From contig CP142453.1 in the NCBI GenBank assembly GCA_038049695.1, positions 116,476,001-116,540,000 of the forward strand: a stretch of 64,000 nt of DNA, read 5' to 3'. Under the pieces are notes generated by a model. It was not told the DNA's origin, searched no databases, and saw nothing but the letters and a program-made list of their open reading frames with translations. Every line of letters begins with the position of its first letter. Position 1 is the first letter of the stretch. This document shows positions 22,876-35,498 of this stretch, in pieces. Both the position numbers and the translations under genes were made by a program. The DNA is from Cinnamomum chago (lineage: Eukaryota > Streptophyta > Magnoliopsida > Laurales > Lauraceae).

Positions 22876-25800
22876 GAATGGGATGTTGCTCTGTCCATTT
22901 CCTGGCCTATGGCCACTGGAGCTTATTATTTTCTTCTTGAGGATCAGATTGCCAAAGTCCCACACATGAATGTCTCTCTATTTAATTTATCTGAACAGTG
23001 ACATGTTTTTGCTTGTATTTGTAGTTACTCTCTCCGTTAATCACAAGCCATAGTGCTCGTTTCTCTAACATGTTTTCTGTTCTTACCATTTTCATTCTTC
23101 CATTTTCAGTGGTAAAAAATTTGTTATCTGATCCTTCTCCAAGGGTAAAATTTTATAACATGTTCTTACCATTGTAACGACTAAAGTCTGACAGGTTCAT
23201 GCCTTTCCTAGGCCCTTTCAGATCGTTTCGAAGTTAATTGCCCTACACTCAGATTACTTGTTGATTTTCATGGTAAAAACACATCAACTACGGTGATTTC
23301 AAATTCACTGACTTCCATTTACATGTAAAATAAGATTAACCCTATACACGAAAGAAGGTACTAAAGGACCTATCATGTTTTATGTTTCTTTAAACCAAAG
23401 CAGCAACCGAGTACAGGTAATCACAGTTGCAAGTAGTTACAGTTGTAGATAAAGTGGGTTACAGAGTAATCAAGTTCAATGGATTCATATGGGTGTCAAG
23501 GTTGTAGAAACGATGCCTGCATTGGAAGTTCACCAGAAATTTGCAGAATGTTTTCATGACATTGTGGGGCATGCCTGAGGAGTATCTTTCTGATTATGTA
23601 GGACTGGATTATTTACATGTCCTGCTTTATATGCCGATTGGATGTGGGGCACCACATGGGATGAAGATTAGTGTTTAATGAAGATTGCCATGTGGTATAT
23701 TTATTAGAAACTAGATGGATTACTGTTGGGGACTAGGAAATGTGCAGCCTCCAGAGTCTTTTGGCAGGACATGATAATTTATTTATTTTTTGGTAAAGCC
23801 AGGACATGATAATTCATCTGAGGTTAGGAGATGATATGATTTTTATAGGAAAGATGCGCTCATAAACATCTTAGATTAGATAGGATTTATCTATATGTTT
23901 TATGACTTAATCTCTTGCTAATCTCCATTTTTCAAGCTTATCATGTATGTTTCTTGTCCTGTCGTGGTACATCTATTATGGGGATGCTCTTTAACATGAT
24001 TTTATCTAACCTTTTAACAATGATGTCCACGGATATAAAACTGGGTTCTGGATCCTGAATGGCCAGGATCAGAATTTTCCTACTGTTATCTGAGTCCACA
24101 CCATCAGATATCCTTCCAAAACTGGTTATCAGAATTTATTCCAAAAACTGGTTAAACTTGACTAAACAAATGTGAATTTCAAAATTTACCATCAAGTTCA
24201 CTACCTCTAATAGAAAATGAATCAAGGAGATGCGAGAAATTAATACCCGAAAAGTGAGGGGGTTGCATATACATTGCCACCACCCTTGTAATTCAAATCC
24301 TAGGAAAGTGAGGGTAGCATCTACATTGGTACCTTACATCAAGCCCCACACCTCTGATCTCCAGCCCTCAACTCGTTAATAATCCTATGGATTTGACCTT
24401 GAGTTCCAATGTATCATATCTTAACAACGGGGTCACACAAAATTGAATATATGGAGCTTTGTAGGATTTCATGGTCAAATGTGCTTCACTGAAAGATTAT
24501 TCAAGAGGTGAAGTGTGAATGATAAAAGGTGAGGGGTGAAGGATACAAGGTAGGAATGTAGATGAGATCTTTACTTTCGTAGGATTTGTTATTCACTTTG
24601 CATTAAAAGAGTGGTTATTTAATTGTCATTTCTGTATGTTCACTTTGGATCATCATTTTTAACTGCTTATGACATGAATTCCTATGTAATCTGCACCAAG
24701 AAACAGGCCACTAGTGTTTTAAACTAAAACTTATATTTTCAATGGTATTTAGGGGATTCCGGAGGTTATATAAAAGACCTTATAAATAGTTTTAATGGAG
24801 TTTAGGGATTTGGACTGTTACAATCTGCAATGAACTTAGAAGGCATATCATTTAAGATCATTTGAAGATGAGTTACCTGATTAAAGTAGAGGAATTCTAT
24901 GCATTTTAATCCTCGCTATGAGCTAGCAGTAACATGCATATAGAGCCCATTTTTCAGTGTTGGAAGGGAAGGTCCAGTGTTTGCAAACCCAAATAAAATT
25001 ACATGATAAAAAACCCTCAGTTGCTGGGCTAAAGTTATGATGGTTTAAACCGTCTACTTGGTTGGGGCTTTCAGCAAAGAGATTTTTTTTTTTTTTTTTT
25101 TTCCTCAGTGCCAGCCTAGGTGGCTGGACCCTTGAGAGACACTCGGTGTGGGAGTGAACCCCATCATACTCTACCAAGAAAGACACTTGCTCACACAAGG
25201 CAGTTGGACTAGACTCAAATTACTAGCCTATCTAGCTTAAGGGTTCAGCATTTCAAAAAGAAAGACCTTATGTAGAAGTAAACCATGTTGGAGACATGAG
25301 CTACTGGTATTTAATTAATGGCATTGATGAAACTGGAACTGGGATGAGTAACTATTACGGTTGGCTGGATTAAAATGCCTTAATAATAAGCTCCTCGTTA
25401 AGGTCTAGCAAGAAAGTTTCAGGCACTAAGGCTCTGTTTTTGGTTCTGGAAAGGGGTCGAGGAACTTTCACAGTTCCTGATTTGCAATGCCTTAATAAAG
25501 TTACAGTTCCTCTGTCTCTGTTTTGTTTTAATGTGTCATCACCCCTCTAGAGAAATTTTCTAAAAAGACTTTATTTTTTTCTCCCTTTGTAACATCCAAT
25601 CAAAATAAACTGCCCACTTTTGTGTGATGGGCAGCGAGCTCAATCTTAGAGTTAGACCAACTCCTGTTGGCGTAAAAGTAAATGATATTCCCATACGTGA
25701 GAGAATTCATTTTGAACTGCTTGAACTTCTAATAGACGTATCATTTCCACTTCTGGGAGAGACAAAGACAAAGGGTCCAGCTTTAAAACCCCTCCGCGAT

Positions 25801-27276
25801 GAGCCATGGTGGTAACATGGAGAAACTGACCTGGGTAAAGAACCCTCTCCAGTGTGAAGAAATCTGTTCTCGTATGGCAAATTCCCAACGCAACTTATTC
25901 CAGAACCCATACCCATTTACTGTTTTCCTCTGCCTGGGACTACTATTCTTCTTCGAAGTCAGGGCCCATTGCCCGTTGCTGGCTGCCACTGCTTGTATTT
26001 TAGTTTTTTTTTTTTTTTGAGAAATTAAGAAAAGCCAGTGTCTTAATTGAAGTGATTGTTATATCACAAAGAAATTATGATATTTAGCATTTTCGAAACG
26101 GGGGCTTATACGTTAGATCTTCTTAATCACATATTGGGCCACGAAGTTTTAATCTAATAGAAATTGAGTTGAGCACTGAATTTATCATTATGAAACACTT
26201 GAGTTTTTAAGATTGGTTTGTGTCCTGTAATTGAATTCCTATGAATTCAAATGTATTTCTAAAAGTGAGATAAAATTGAATTCAAAATGCAATTCATAAG
26301 TTTTTTATGAAAGGTTTGTTTACCATTTGTTTCATGTAATTAAATTCATATGAATTACTTTTACAAATGCATTTTGTACACTGAGGCTTATACTTCATTC
26401 TGTCAAATCACTCAAATAAACACCTTACTTTGAGGAGAAAGGTTTCCTGTGCATGGTACGCAGGCGAACTGTGAATCAGAATTATGAGAGAGGCAGGACC
26501 CACCCATAGGTATTCACCACAATAGCTGTTGTGCACAGTTCACATGCAAACCATATGTGCAAGAGAATATTTTCCAATGAGGTTTGGTCACGAAGTTTCA
26601 ATCTAATAGAGGTTGAGTTGACCATTCTGAGACACTTGGATTTTAAGGTTGTATTGTTTCCTATAATTCAATTTCTAAAAGGTGATATAAAATTGAAGAA
26701 ACTAAGGTAAAGATCCAAAAACAACCATTAAGTAATCTTCCCTTAAATGGAAATTGGATAAAGGAACTGCTTGTGTAACGAGCGGATTCCGTGATTTGTG
26801 GATTTTTGTTTTCACGAAGGAGAGGAAACATGTTTCCCTATAAGTTCCATCCCTCCCATAAAGAATCGAAATCCTCTATATCGTAAAAAATTAGTGGACT
26901 TGTTTCTTCTTTTAGAGAGAAAATTAGTCGAACCAAATAACAAACATTTTGAAAATCAGAATAATATTCCTCTTGATCGCAAAATCCTCTTGTCACACGA
27001 ACGTAGATCAAAAAGTGGAAGTGGAGATGGGAAAGGAACTCGCAACCAACACCTTATCACTCAATCCTTGGAAAGTGCAGATCTAATTTATATTTCCACC
27101 TTATTTCCTTAACCTCTGTAATGTTCCTTTGTTCAAAATCTATTTGTTCATGAATTTTAGGAACTCAATTCAATGCAAACATATTAGGCCTTTAGTAATA
27201 GTTTTCCCCATATTTAGAAATGATCAATTTAATAGGGAACTAAACTTATATTAAAATAAAATTTGATATATATATA

Positions 27277-27317
<41 letters not shown>

Positions 27318-27690
27318 GGGGGCATTTGTTTTGAACAGTTTAATATTTCTGACAATAATCAAGAGTGGGATGGCAGCTAACAAACTCCACTGCTCTCTTA
27401 GCATTTTTAATAGAAGGCTTATGTATTACAATTTAGCTTGCTAAACTGTTTCGCTCGGCATAGAATTGACATTTGGGGCCTTTTTCTCTGTAAGAATTTC
27501 TTAAATTCATGTTGTTGGATGTTGGATATTTGGAATGATGTCCTTTTTATATGGTAAGTACTCACACACTTTAGTGTGAGGACCCAAGATCATTCTCCAA
27601 GCATGTGTGTGATACTAAGGTGCTAACACCACTCAGCTATTATGTCGAAAGAAAGTGCATATGTAAATCAGTTAACCAGAGTTTGGATAG
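22876..27690. other. Gene-free stretch with dispersed repeats
   Basis: Nothing coding is supported. The 104-codon frame at 26798-27112 has no recognisable domain. Part of 24480-24700 is similar to the PIF/Harbinger-type MITE at 61934-62226 (shared phrases around 'gattattcaag...gtgag' and 'gtggttatttaattg'). Part of 25630-25750 resembles 44240-44360 in the intron of the intact P450 ('gaccaactcctgttggcgtaaaa' type phrase), so both are copies of an unnamed dispersed repeat. Confidence 0.4.
27277..27316. repeat. Forty-base G homopolymer
   Basis: Forty consecutive G follow ATATATATA and are then interrupted by one T and five more G. It is the longest of five G or C runs of 11 bases or more in the window. 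Confidence 0.95.
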
Positions 27691-27699
27691 TCTATCGCA

Positions 27700-27855
27700 G
27701 TTGGTATATGCTCATCGTGAGTGAGACCACTCATAGTGAGTCACGTCTGCACAAAACATGTGCAGTTGCTCCCATTCAAAAACCACGTGCAACTGCACAT
27801 GATGTTTTCGGTAATGTGGCGCACTGTGAGTGGTCCACTCTGAGCCTATACCAAC
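27700..27855. mobile_element. Foldback MITE-like hairpin, 156 bp
   Basis: The left arm starting GTTGGTATATGCTCATCG and the right arm, read inverted as GTTGGTATAGGCTCAGAG, match imperfectly for about 70 bp. They meet around ACATGTGCAGTTGC / GCAACTGCACATGA. The whole unit could fold into one long hairpin. No clear target duplication was found, so the superfamily is open. Confidence 0.55.
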
Positions 27856-27904
27856 TTCAACAGAGGTACCAGATTCAATCAACCTTACTATGTTAAGCAG
27901 AGAT

Positions 27905-28690
27905 CATTTTTTACATGCTCCTCACGCGGCATTTAATTTAGTGCTCTCTTCTAAGACATATCATTAATGCAACTCCACTCTTGATAAAAACATGTTATCC
28001 ACTCAGTGTTATAAATTTCATTTCGTTTCGTCCGGAAATGCCGAATATTTTCATTTCAGTCATGCAGCCGAAACAATATGATGCATAAATATCTCAATCC
28101 AGGCCTGTTTCAACCGAAATTAAGAATATTGAAACGCCCGAAATGCAAAATCTTGGCTGAAACAGTCTTTGAGATTATTTTTAAAAAATTGAAGTAGATG
28201 TTATTGTGTCATTGTTAATGAATGTGTTTAAATGTTATTCTTGTATGTTATAATATTTTTTTTAATGTAGTAGAACGAATTAAATTCATAATTAATAATT
28301 TAAAATTTATGTTTTTATCTACATATATATTTTTTATTTTTATATTTTTGCAAAACATAATTTCAGAAAGTTTTCCCAAAATTTTGAACCAGGAGCTTAT
28401 TTTAGAGGCTAGACCAAAATAAAGTCGGAAACAAAATTGACAACTACATAACCACTGTCATTGCCGACACATAACAATAATTAGAAAAGAAAGGTAATTA
28501 ACATCACGACCTAATTAAAAGTAGAAGAAAATCCTCGATACCCTATGATATGAAAGATATATTATTAATAAATGTCATCCAAACACATCTAAGATCCCCT
28601 TTCCCCTCTTCACTTTAAAACTAAGATGCGTCCGCAGCTTCAAACGTTTCTCCAGTGATAATAGCCTGCCAAACTCTCTTCTAAATCGTG
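27905..28690. repeat. Dispersed repeat flanking the truncated P450, copy A
   Basis: Stretches near 27910-27995 ('atttagtgctctcttct') and 28530-28690 ('attattaataaatgtcatcc', 'gcgtccgcagcttcaaacg') have counterparts in the same order at 34750-35080. Copy A carries about 450 bp of extra sequence between them, including a stretch with repeated 'cgaaa' motifs. This copy runs up to the truncation point of the P450 fragment at 28731. Nature unknown. Confidence 0.5.
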
Positions 28691-28730
28691 TCACATTGGG
28701 AGTTCGTCTTACAAAATTCAATACACTCGA

Positions 28731-30184
28731 AAGCAGAAGGGAAGAGTGGGGAGAAAGGGAGTAAGGACTTTTTGCAGCTTATGTTGAAGCTTAAAGATGA
28801 AGGGGACTCTAAAACGCCGTTTACCATGACTCATCTCAAGGCCTTGCTCATGGTATCTCTTACTCTTTCCTAATCATTTTATTTTGATTGAACTTCATAG
28901 TTGGAACAGAAAACACATTCCTACAAATAAGTGCAAAAAGGAGTGGAACTACACAGTGGGTTCCACTTCCACCTATTAATTTTTGATCAGGTCAAAATAT
29001 CTTACCCATTTTCAATCATCAAATTTTATGTCAATCCGGGTTTTTCCCATTGCTCGATTGACCTTTCGATGTAAACTTGATCCGGGTTTTTCTGCTTATT
29101 ATACCCATCGATTAACCTATATATTATTGTTCTACCTTTATTTTGTGTACTAGACCGAACATTACAAACCCTCTAATCAAAGATTCTTGATCATTCTGCT
29201 AAGTAGAGCTGGAATTTGGATCCCCTGTAGTAGCTATTACAGGGGAGAGCCTTGTAACACATGTTGGGAACTCTAGCATGGGGCTAGATGAATCCCTTTA
29301 CTAACAGTGACAATGCCTTATATTTCACTTTAATAAGAATAGGCCCACTATAGGATCGAAAACCTTACTGGGCGCTGATGTGGCATCATTGTTGATGTGA
29401 TGCTCGATCAGATGAATGAATCCACTCTTAAATCCCTTATTATTGAACTGAAATCTCAGGTTAATTGTGTGTACACTTGTTTTTTTTTTTTTTTTTTGGA
29501 ATTGATACTTCATAGGATATGGTTGTGGGTGGGACCGACACGACATCAATCACAGTGGACTGGGCCATAGCCGAGATGATGAAGAAGCCAGAAACACTTA
29601 AGAAAGCCCAAGAAGAAGTAGACGCAGTGGTTGGCAAAGACAATGTGGTGGAGGAATCCCATCTCCCTAAACTGCACTATCTATCAGCTGTGGTCAAAGA
29701 GGTGCTACGTCTGCACCCAGCCCTTCCCCTCTTGGTCCCACACTGCCCCAGCCTAACGTGCGCCGTGGGCGATTACACCATCCCCGAGGGGGCCCGGGTC
29801 TTCGTCAACGTATGGGCCATTCACAGGGACCCATCCATCTGGCCCAACCCATCAGATTTCAATCCGGATAGGTTCTTGAATGCTGATCAGAAATGGGATT
29901 TCACAGGCAATGATTTCAATTACTTCCCATTCGGGTCGGGTAGGAGGATTTGTGCAGGAATTGCCATGGCCGAGAGGATGGTGATGTACTCGGTCGCGTC
30001 CCTCGTGCACTATTTTGACTGGCATTTGCCCGAGGGGACTAAGCTCGATCTTTCCGAGAAGTTTGGCATCGTCTTGAAGAAAGCTGAACCGTTGATTGCC
30101 ATCCCCACACCCATATTATCAAACCCGGATCTTTACTTGTTGGGATTATATAACCCGAATCTTACTTGTAGTAACTCTCAATGA
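28731..30184 (+). pseudogene. 5'-truncated CYP706-like P450 copy
   Basis: The last 122 bp of exon 1 (28731-28852, ending HLKALLM at the GTATCT donor), a 663-bp intron and a full exon 2 (29516-30184) are nearly identical to the intact P450 at 42671-45340. About 290 N-terminal residues are absent: no membrane anchor, Pro hinge or C-helix. Exon 2 keeps the I-helix GGTDTT, the K-helix EVLR and the haem loop with FGSGRRICAG. Differences from the intact copy are few (for example SITVDW for SNTVEW, FNPDRF for FDPDRF). Homology stops exactly at the stop codon of the parent: after SNPDLY the frame reads on for about 19 unrelated residues to TGA at 30182. The introns have diverged more than the exons. 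Best read as a duplicated gene fragment; an upstream ATG at 28688 would make only an unrelated leader. Confidence 0.85.
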
Positions 30185-30587
30185 GCTAGTAAAAATAGGG
30201 GCTCATGAAAGGAGCTTACGATATGGAGCTCATTTGAGAATTCCCCCTTTCTCAAAAGCGGTTTGAAAATTCTAATCTAATTAATAAGAGCTTATTATTA
30301 GATCAAGATTTATCATAAAAGATCTAATTTTTAAGTTCTAATTTATAGTTAGTCTTTTTGATAAAATTATGAAAAACATATCTTATTTAATGAGGTATTT
30401 GGGTTCACCTTTTATAAATTTCAATGTAGAACCGTGCTCCGTTTGCGTTGTTTTGGAAATTTTATGTAGTTGTTTTCATCCAAAAGGCTTGTAAATTATG
30501 AATCGTAAATCTCCACCCACTTTACTTAAAAAGCTCTAGAAAAAGAAGCAGCTCCCCTCCCTTAGTTTATTTTTTCAGAGGCAAAAG
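30185..30587. other. Gene-free spacer
   Basis: AT-rich DNA between the P450 fragment and the TRIM element. Nothing is supported. Confidence 0.5.
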
Positions 30588-30592
30588 CTATC

Positions 30593-30957
30593 TGTAGGAT
30601 CTTACACCCTATTGAGCTACCACTTATCTCAAAACCAATTGGTGATAGAAAACGGCACAACAATAGTTTTATGGTGAGGGCGAGGGCTCGGGTGGACGTT
30701 GACCTCAACAATCCCTCCCTCAACGGCACACTCGTCGCGACTCCTGCTGCGAACTCGCAAAACGCGTGTCCCGTGACTCGAACACCCGACCTACCAGGCT
30801 CTGATACCACTTGTAGAATCTTACACCCTATTGAGCTACCACTTATTCCAAAACCAATTGGTGATAGGAAACGGCACAACAATAGTTTTATGGTGAGGGC
30901 GAGGGCTCGACCACAATTATGACCGCTCAGGAGCGAGGGTGGACGTTGACCTCAACA
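30593..30957 (-). mobile_element. Complete TRIM retrotransposon, 365 bp
   Basis: Two direct LTRs, 30593-30710 (118 bp) and 30812-30957 (146 bp), both start TGTAG and end CTCAACA on the plus strand. The size difference is one about 28-bp block (ACCACAATTATGACCG...) present only in the right copy. Read on the minus strand, the right LTR is followed after AG by TGGTATCAGAGCC (30809-30797), the primer-binding site for initiator tRNA-Met. A purine tract TGAGGGAGGGAT (30722-30711) precedes the left LTR. A perfect 5-bp target duplication CTATC flanks it (30588-30592 and 30958-30962). The internal part is about 100 bp and encodes nothing, as in TRIM elements, which move using proteins of other retrotransposons. 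Confidence 0.9.
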
Positions 30958-30962
30958 CTATC

Positions 30963-31990
30963 ATTTGTAAATAAGCGCTAAAGTTAAAAAATAGAATTAG
31001 AAGCTAACACTCTAATAGATAAACATGCTTCAAATCATAAAATAAAAGCTTAATTTTAGAGTTACTAAATACCCTCTACATATCATGTAGTTTAAGCGGG
31101 AAGAATTGAAAATTAGTTAATACGTAATTCGCATTATTATTCAATTTATATAAGCCAACCTCACCATAGTTGGGATGAATCTTTTGATGATGATGATGAT
31201 TTAATTTATATGAGACTTACCCTATGTACTGCTAACCTATGCTTTATGCTATTATACAATAATGAGTGAGCGTAGGTATTAGTACACTGTCCTTTCCATA
31301 TTACCTTAGGATATTAATGATCGTACGACAACCCTTATATCTGATAATTGCCTCAAAACTGTTGAGAAATTCGTAATTCCTATAGAGTTATTCGTACATG
31401 AAATGATGCTTTGAAAGTGATGATTTTACCCTTAATCTTGCGATATCTTATGGTGCAACATTATAGGGATGTATTCCTTCCTACCCAAATCCAGAGCACA
31501 TTTTCACTAGGGATGTACTCCTTCCTACCCAAATCCAGAGCACATTTTCACTAGGAACTCAAAACCCTATTTTATCTTCTTCGTTTCTACTTGTTGCGGA
31601 TTCCTAAGGGCTCTTACTCTTCCACTTTCTATCATCTAGAATTTATCCATTTCAGTCATCACAACAAGTATGTGGGTCCTATCTCATTTTTAATGCATAT
31701 AAATCCTAAGCCATTGGAGATCAAAGAAGCTGGAAACAATGAAGAGGGAGAATGGAGTGGAATGATGTATTCCTGTTAAATTGGAAGCAAGATGGTAAGA
31801 TGAAAATGGAGGGAAACCCAAGGAGAATCGAAGAAGATGAAGTGGAGGTGAAAGGGGTTTTACCGCATTCGCTTGCCTTTGTTAATCGGAAAGCTGCAGG
31901 ACTCTGCGAAAATTTCTGGATTTATGCGATATCCTACATCTGTAGAATATCACACCAGGAGATATCCTACAAACATAGAATAAACAGTTT
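30963..31990. other. Gene-free stretch with a 45-bp tandem duplication
   Basis: At about 31467-31556 a unit starting GGGATGTACTCCTTCCTACC (first copy GGGATGTATTCC) is present twice in tandem. Frames at 31591-32165 have no recognisable domain. No other feature is supported. Confidence 0.5.
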
Positions 31991-31998
31991 TGGGACAA

Positions 31999-34365
31999 TT
32001 ATATATATTAAAGCAAAGGGAGAGGTGGGGTGTGGGGGGTGCCACCTCAGCATCGAAAGAGTTCTCCTTTTAAATAAATATACAGAAAAAACTGCGAGTG
32101 ATTTAAGGAGCCATGTCATCACATACCACTACACAAACGCCACGTGTCATGTCTCCTATTTCTAATATCTATCTCTATCATATAGAGTCAATTAAAATTA
32201 AAATTTTCCTAGATTCTCTCCAATTAGCTATCTTAATGGACTCTTCCTATCCTAAATTTCTCAATGACACCTATAATGTCGAAATTCAATTCTATAAATT
32301 ATCTCTTTGAATTCCTAAAATCTAGAGGTTAAAAAACCTAAAACTCTAAAGCAAGTCAACAAGAAACAAAACAAATAGGCTAAGGAAAACATGAGTTGGG
32401 TTGCTTTAGTTAAAAAAAAAAAAAAAAAATCAAAGATCCATTACCGTTTCTACTATGAAATAAGAAAAAAAAAAAAAAAAAAAAAAACAAAACAAAAGAG
32501 ATGAGAAAGACCTCTCCAAGTGAAAAAAAGAAGAAAAATGGTGTTGGATTAGGAAATAGCATATTGTGCACGTGGATTTTGAAATTCCCTGATGAATAGA
32601 GTTTAAAAGTGGGAATTGGGAATTGGGAACCTGCTTGTGTTAATCAAGACCATTGGACTCTTGATCTATTGTGTTTTTGGGTTGCGTTGGGCATAGTCTA
32701 AATCAAAACTATGAGTGCATCTTGGGTTGGATCAAACCCCAAAACTGCATTTATCGGCCCAACCATATGCAAGGGAATCATTCATGTTTGGGTGAATACA
32801 GGAGAGTTCGAATTTGGGCTTCTAATATGAAAGTTGTACGTATCGTGTTAGAAATACTCTTAGAAGTGTTTTTTTTATGTGCCATGAATTTTTGTGCTTT
32901 TTTTTTTTGGTAGAAGATTTTCTGTGCTACATTTCTAGGGGAATCCCTCGGCTAAGCAATGCTTAGTGCTCTGGAGAAAACGGTGCACCCCCTCTCCCTC
33001 TCTCGGGTTATGGGTCCCAGGGTTTTGCTACCCATCCAAATGAACTAGGCTGTTGGGTTGAGTGTACACCCATTTTTTATGGGTAAAAATTTGTGGGCCA
33101 TGGATCAAGTGGGCAATGATGATTGGAGCCTCTATCACCCTACACGGGCCGTGATGATCAGTGCGCTCACGGATGCCATATGGCATCATTTTTTATCCCT
33201 ATAATCTCTCATTGAATCTTACATGGTTTCTCATCAAATAGCAGTTACTAAAATTATCTCACAAAACAATCACACCTCAATTATAGTCATCACCCTCTTT
33301 TCTTAATAACATTTAAACGAATCTTATTTTTTTCATGTATTTTTCATTTTGGGCTCGGGCTTAGCACGGGCCTTTGTTGCCACCTCAGCACACAATCATT
33401 CTACTTTCAGAAAAATACAAAAGACAAAAAAGGGAGGGAGCCTTTGCCTTTCAAGTGGGCCTTCTCAATCTCTTATTCTCAATCTCCTCAAATCTCCTAA
33501 AATATCTCCATCCCCTCCTATCTTCCCTAAAAAATCTCTCATTTAGATTATCACCATATCATATCAAATCTCAAGTGTTGCTCCCCCCCCCCCCCCCCCC
33601 CCCTTTGAAATTTATAAATGACTCCTGATGTTTGAAGATAAAACACTTGCTTTTTTATATTTATAAAAAACTACATTTATCAATCACGGACGCATTTATA
33701 TACAGAAATCACCATGTACTTTCTCTTACTTTTGTTAAATGAATCCATGATGGAGACTCATGTATACTATTTCTCTGTGCTGAAGAAAAATAAAGATTTG
33801 TGGGGATAAGCATGGAGCGTTGTTGTTAGAACTAATTGTATAAGGGTTTTAACTTTTAGTCAAATCCAAAATTTACTGGACCGTTGGATCGACTGTGTAT
33901 CGATCTGAATGGATTGTTTTTTTAGAAAACACAAAATTCCATTCTCATGAGGAAATAAAAATCTGCATAAATTAGAATCCTCTTGTTGCACAAACAAGTC
34001 CAAATGGGGTAGCTTTATTTTATTGGGCTTTGACATTATCAATGGATAACAAAAACTTGAATGCATTTCTTATTAGTAATATTATATATATTAACAAAAT
34101 CCACTTTTCTATATCTTTTTTAGTAATTATTGCTGTTATTATTATTTTTATGTTGTTGTTAAATGGATTTTTTTAGCTTTATCTTTGTAATAATTTATTA
34201 TTGATGTTGATTACTTGTATTTGTGATTGGAGATGTGTTAACTGTTTTTATATAAATATGCATGAATATATGATTATATGTTTGTAATTAATTTTGATAT
34301 CTCATAAATTCAAAATGTAATATCTTACTTTTTGCCCCAGGTTAAGCACGGGGCGTTGTTACTAG
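31999..34365 (+). mobile_element. Helitron-like element (composite)
   Basis: The left end ATATATATTAAAGCA resembles plant Helitron 5' ends and is followed by GCCACCTCAGCA. The right end has a hairpin-forming GCCCC...GGGGC at 34334-34354, then GTTGTTACTAG followed by T, which matches the CTAG|T rule for Helitron 3' ends. A second similar end (GGGCTTAGCACGGGCC, about 33356) followed by another GCCACCTCAGCA suggests two related elements joined or nested. No Rep/helicase frame is present. Homopolymer A runs occur at 32410-32500 and a C21 tract at 33583-33603. Confidence 0.4.
33583..33603. repeat. C21 homopolymer
   Basis: Twenty-one consecutive C after TTGCT. It lies within the Helitron-like region. 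Confidence 0.95.
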
Positions 34366-34744
34366 TATTGATTAAAAGCTTATAAATTCCAAAATATGGA
34401 ATTTTTTGGAATTTAGTCGCATCCATTATGAAGGCATTCATATGCGAGTATCATTCTCATATCGTTGTAAACTTCAAGGCCCTTGTTTAGAATGATGTTT
34501 GAGGACTTCGGACTTCGGAGTGCAAACCACAGGAATTTCTGCACTTTGGGCCTACCTGGATAATTGCTAGAATTTGAGAACATTTGATTTTTGGCATTTG
34601 AGAATGTTAAGAGGATTTCTCACAGACGTTTAAAAAAGATCCAAATGATGTTCACATGTTGTCGGTCGTGCAGATTCTTTAGTTAACCTCATCGAGCAAT
34701 TTTTGAAGTATTTTTTGTGATAAGGTGAGAGATCAGAGAGAGCA

Positions 34745-35085
34745 AATTTTTCATTATGCTCCCAACGTGGATTTTATCTAGTGCTCCTCTTCCCAATAAT
34801 GCCGCTCCGCTCCCAACAAGAATCTGCCTGCCACTAGGTCCACTACCCACATATATAATAGATAAAAATGAAATAGACATCACAATCTAATAGAAAATAG
34901 AAAAAAAATAAATCCTTGGTACCCTTCCCATACAAAAAAATATTATTAATAAATATCATCCAAACAGGCCAAATGAAGAGACAATCAAGACACGTTCTCC
35001 TCTTCCCTCTAAACAAGATGCGTCTGCAGCTTCAAACGATTCTCCCCTAGATACTTCCAAACTCTCTCTCCAAAGTCCAAACTCT
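34745..35085. repeat. Dispersed repeat, copy B
   Basis: Collinear with copy A at 27905-28690: shared phrases are 'tctagtgctcctcttcc', 'attattaataaatatcatcc' and 'gcgtctgcagcttcaaacg'. Copy B lacks the extra block found in copy A and has no P450 sequence next to it. Confidence 0.5.
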
Positions 35086-35498
35086 CTCTTGCATGGTGTG
35101 ACAAGGAATTTCAGTGGAGTCCGTTTGTTTGCATTATAAAATATAAAGTTTAATACATATATTTCATATCAAAAGTGGTTTTCCAATCCCTCTTTTTCCG
35201 CCTTCGTATTTCTTCTTCTTTTTTAATAACGATGATTTGTGTTATCAATGAAAAACAAAAAAACTTCTATCAAAAGTGGGTAAAAATAAATATAAAATAT
35301 AAAACTTTAAAAATTAGCATCAAATAACCTTTCCACTTTGGGAGGTAAGAGATGGGAAATGAATAAATCACCCATCAATATAGTAGTTCATTATTTCATG
35401 CTCAATTTTTAAAAAATAATCTTTATACTTTATTTTTAACTACTAATAATATGAATCATATGAATTCAATTTTCATGTATTTTAATACAAATAAGCGT

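Noticed and set aside
26798..27112. 104-codon plus-strand frame, considered as a possible organellar insertion
   Set aside because: I could not match it to any chloroplast or mitochondrial gene, and no splice or promoter support was seen.
30671..30922. 83- and 106-codon frames over the TRIM
   Set aside because: They run across both LTRs and the primer site of a non-coding element.
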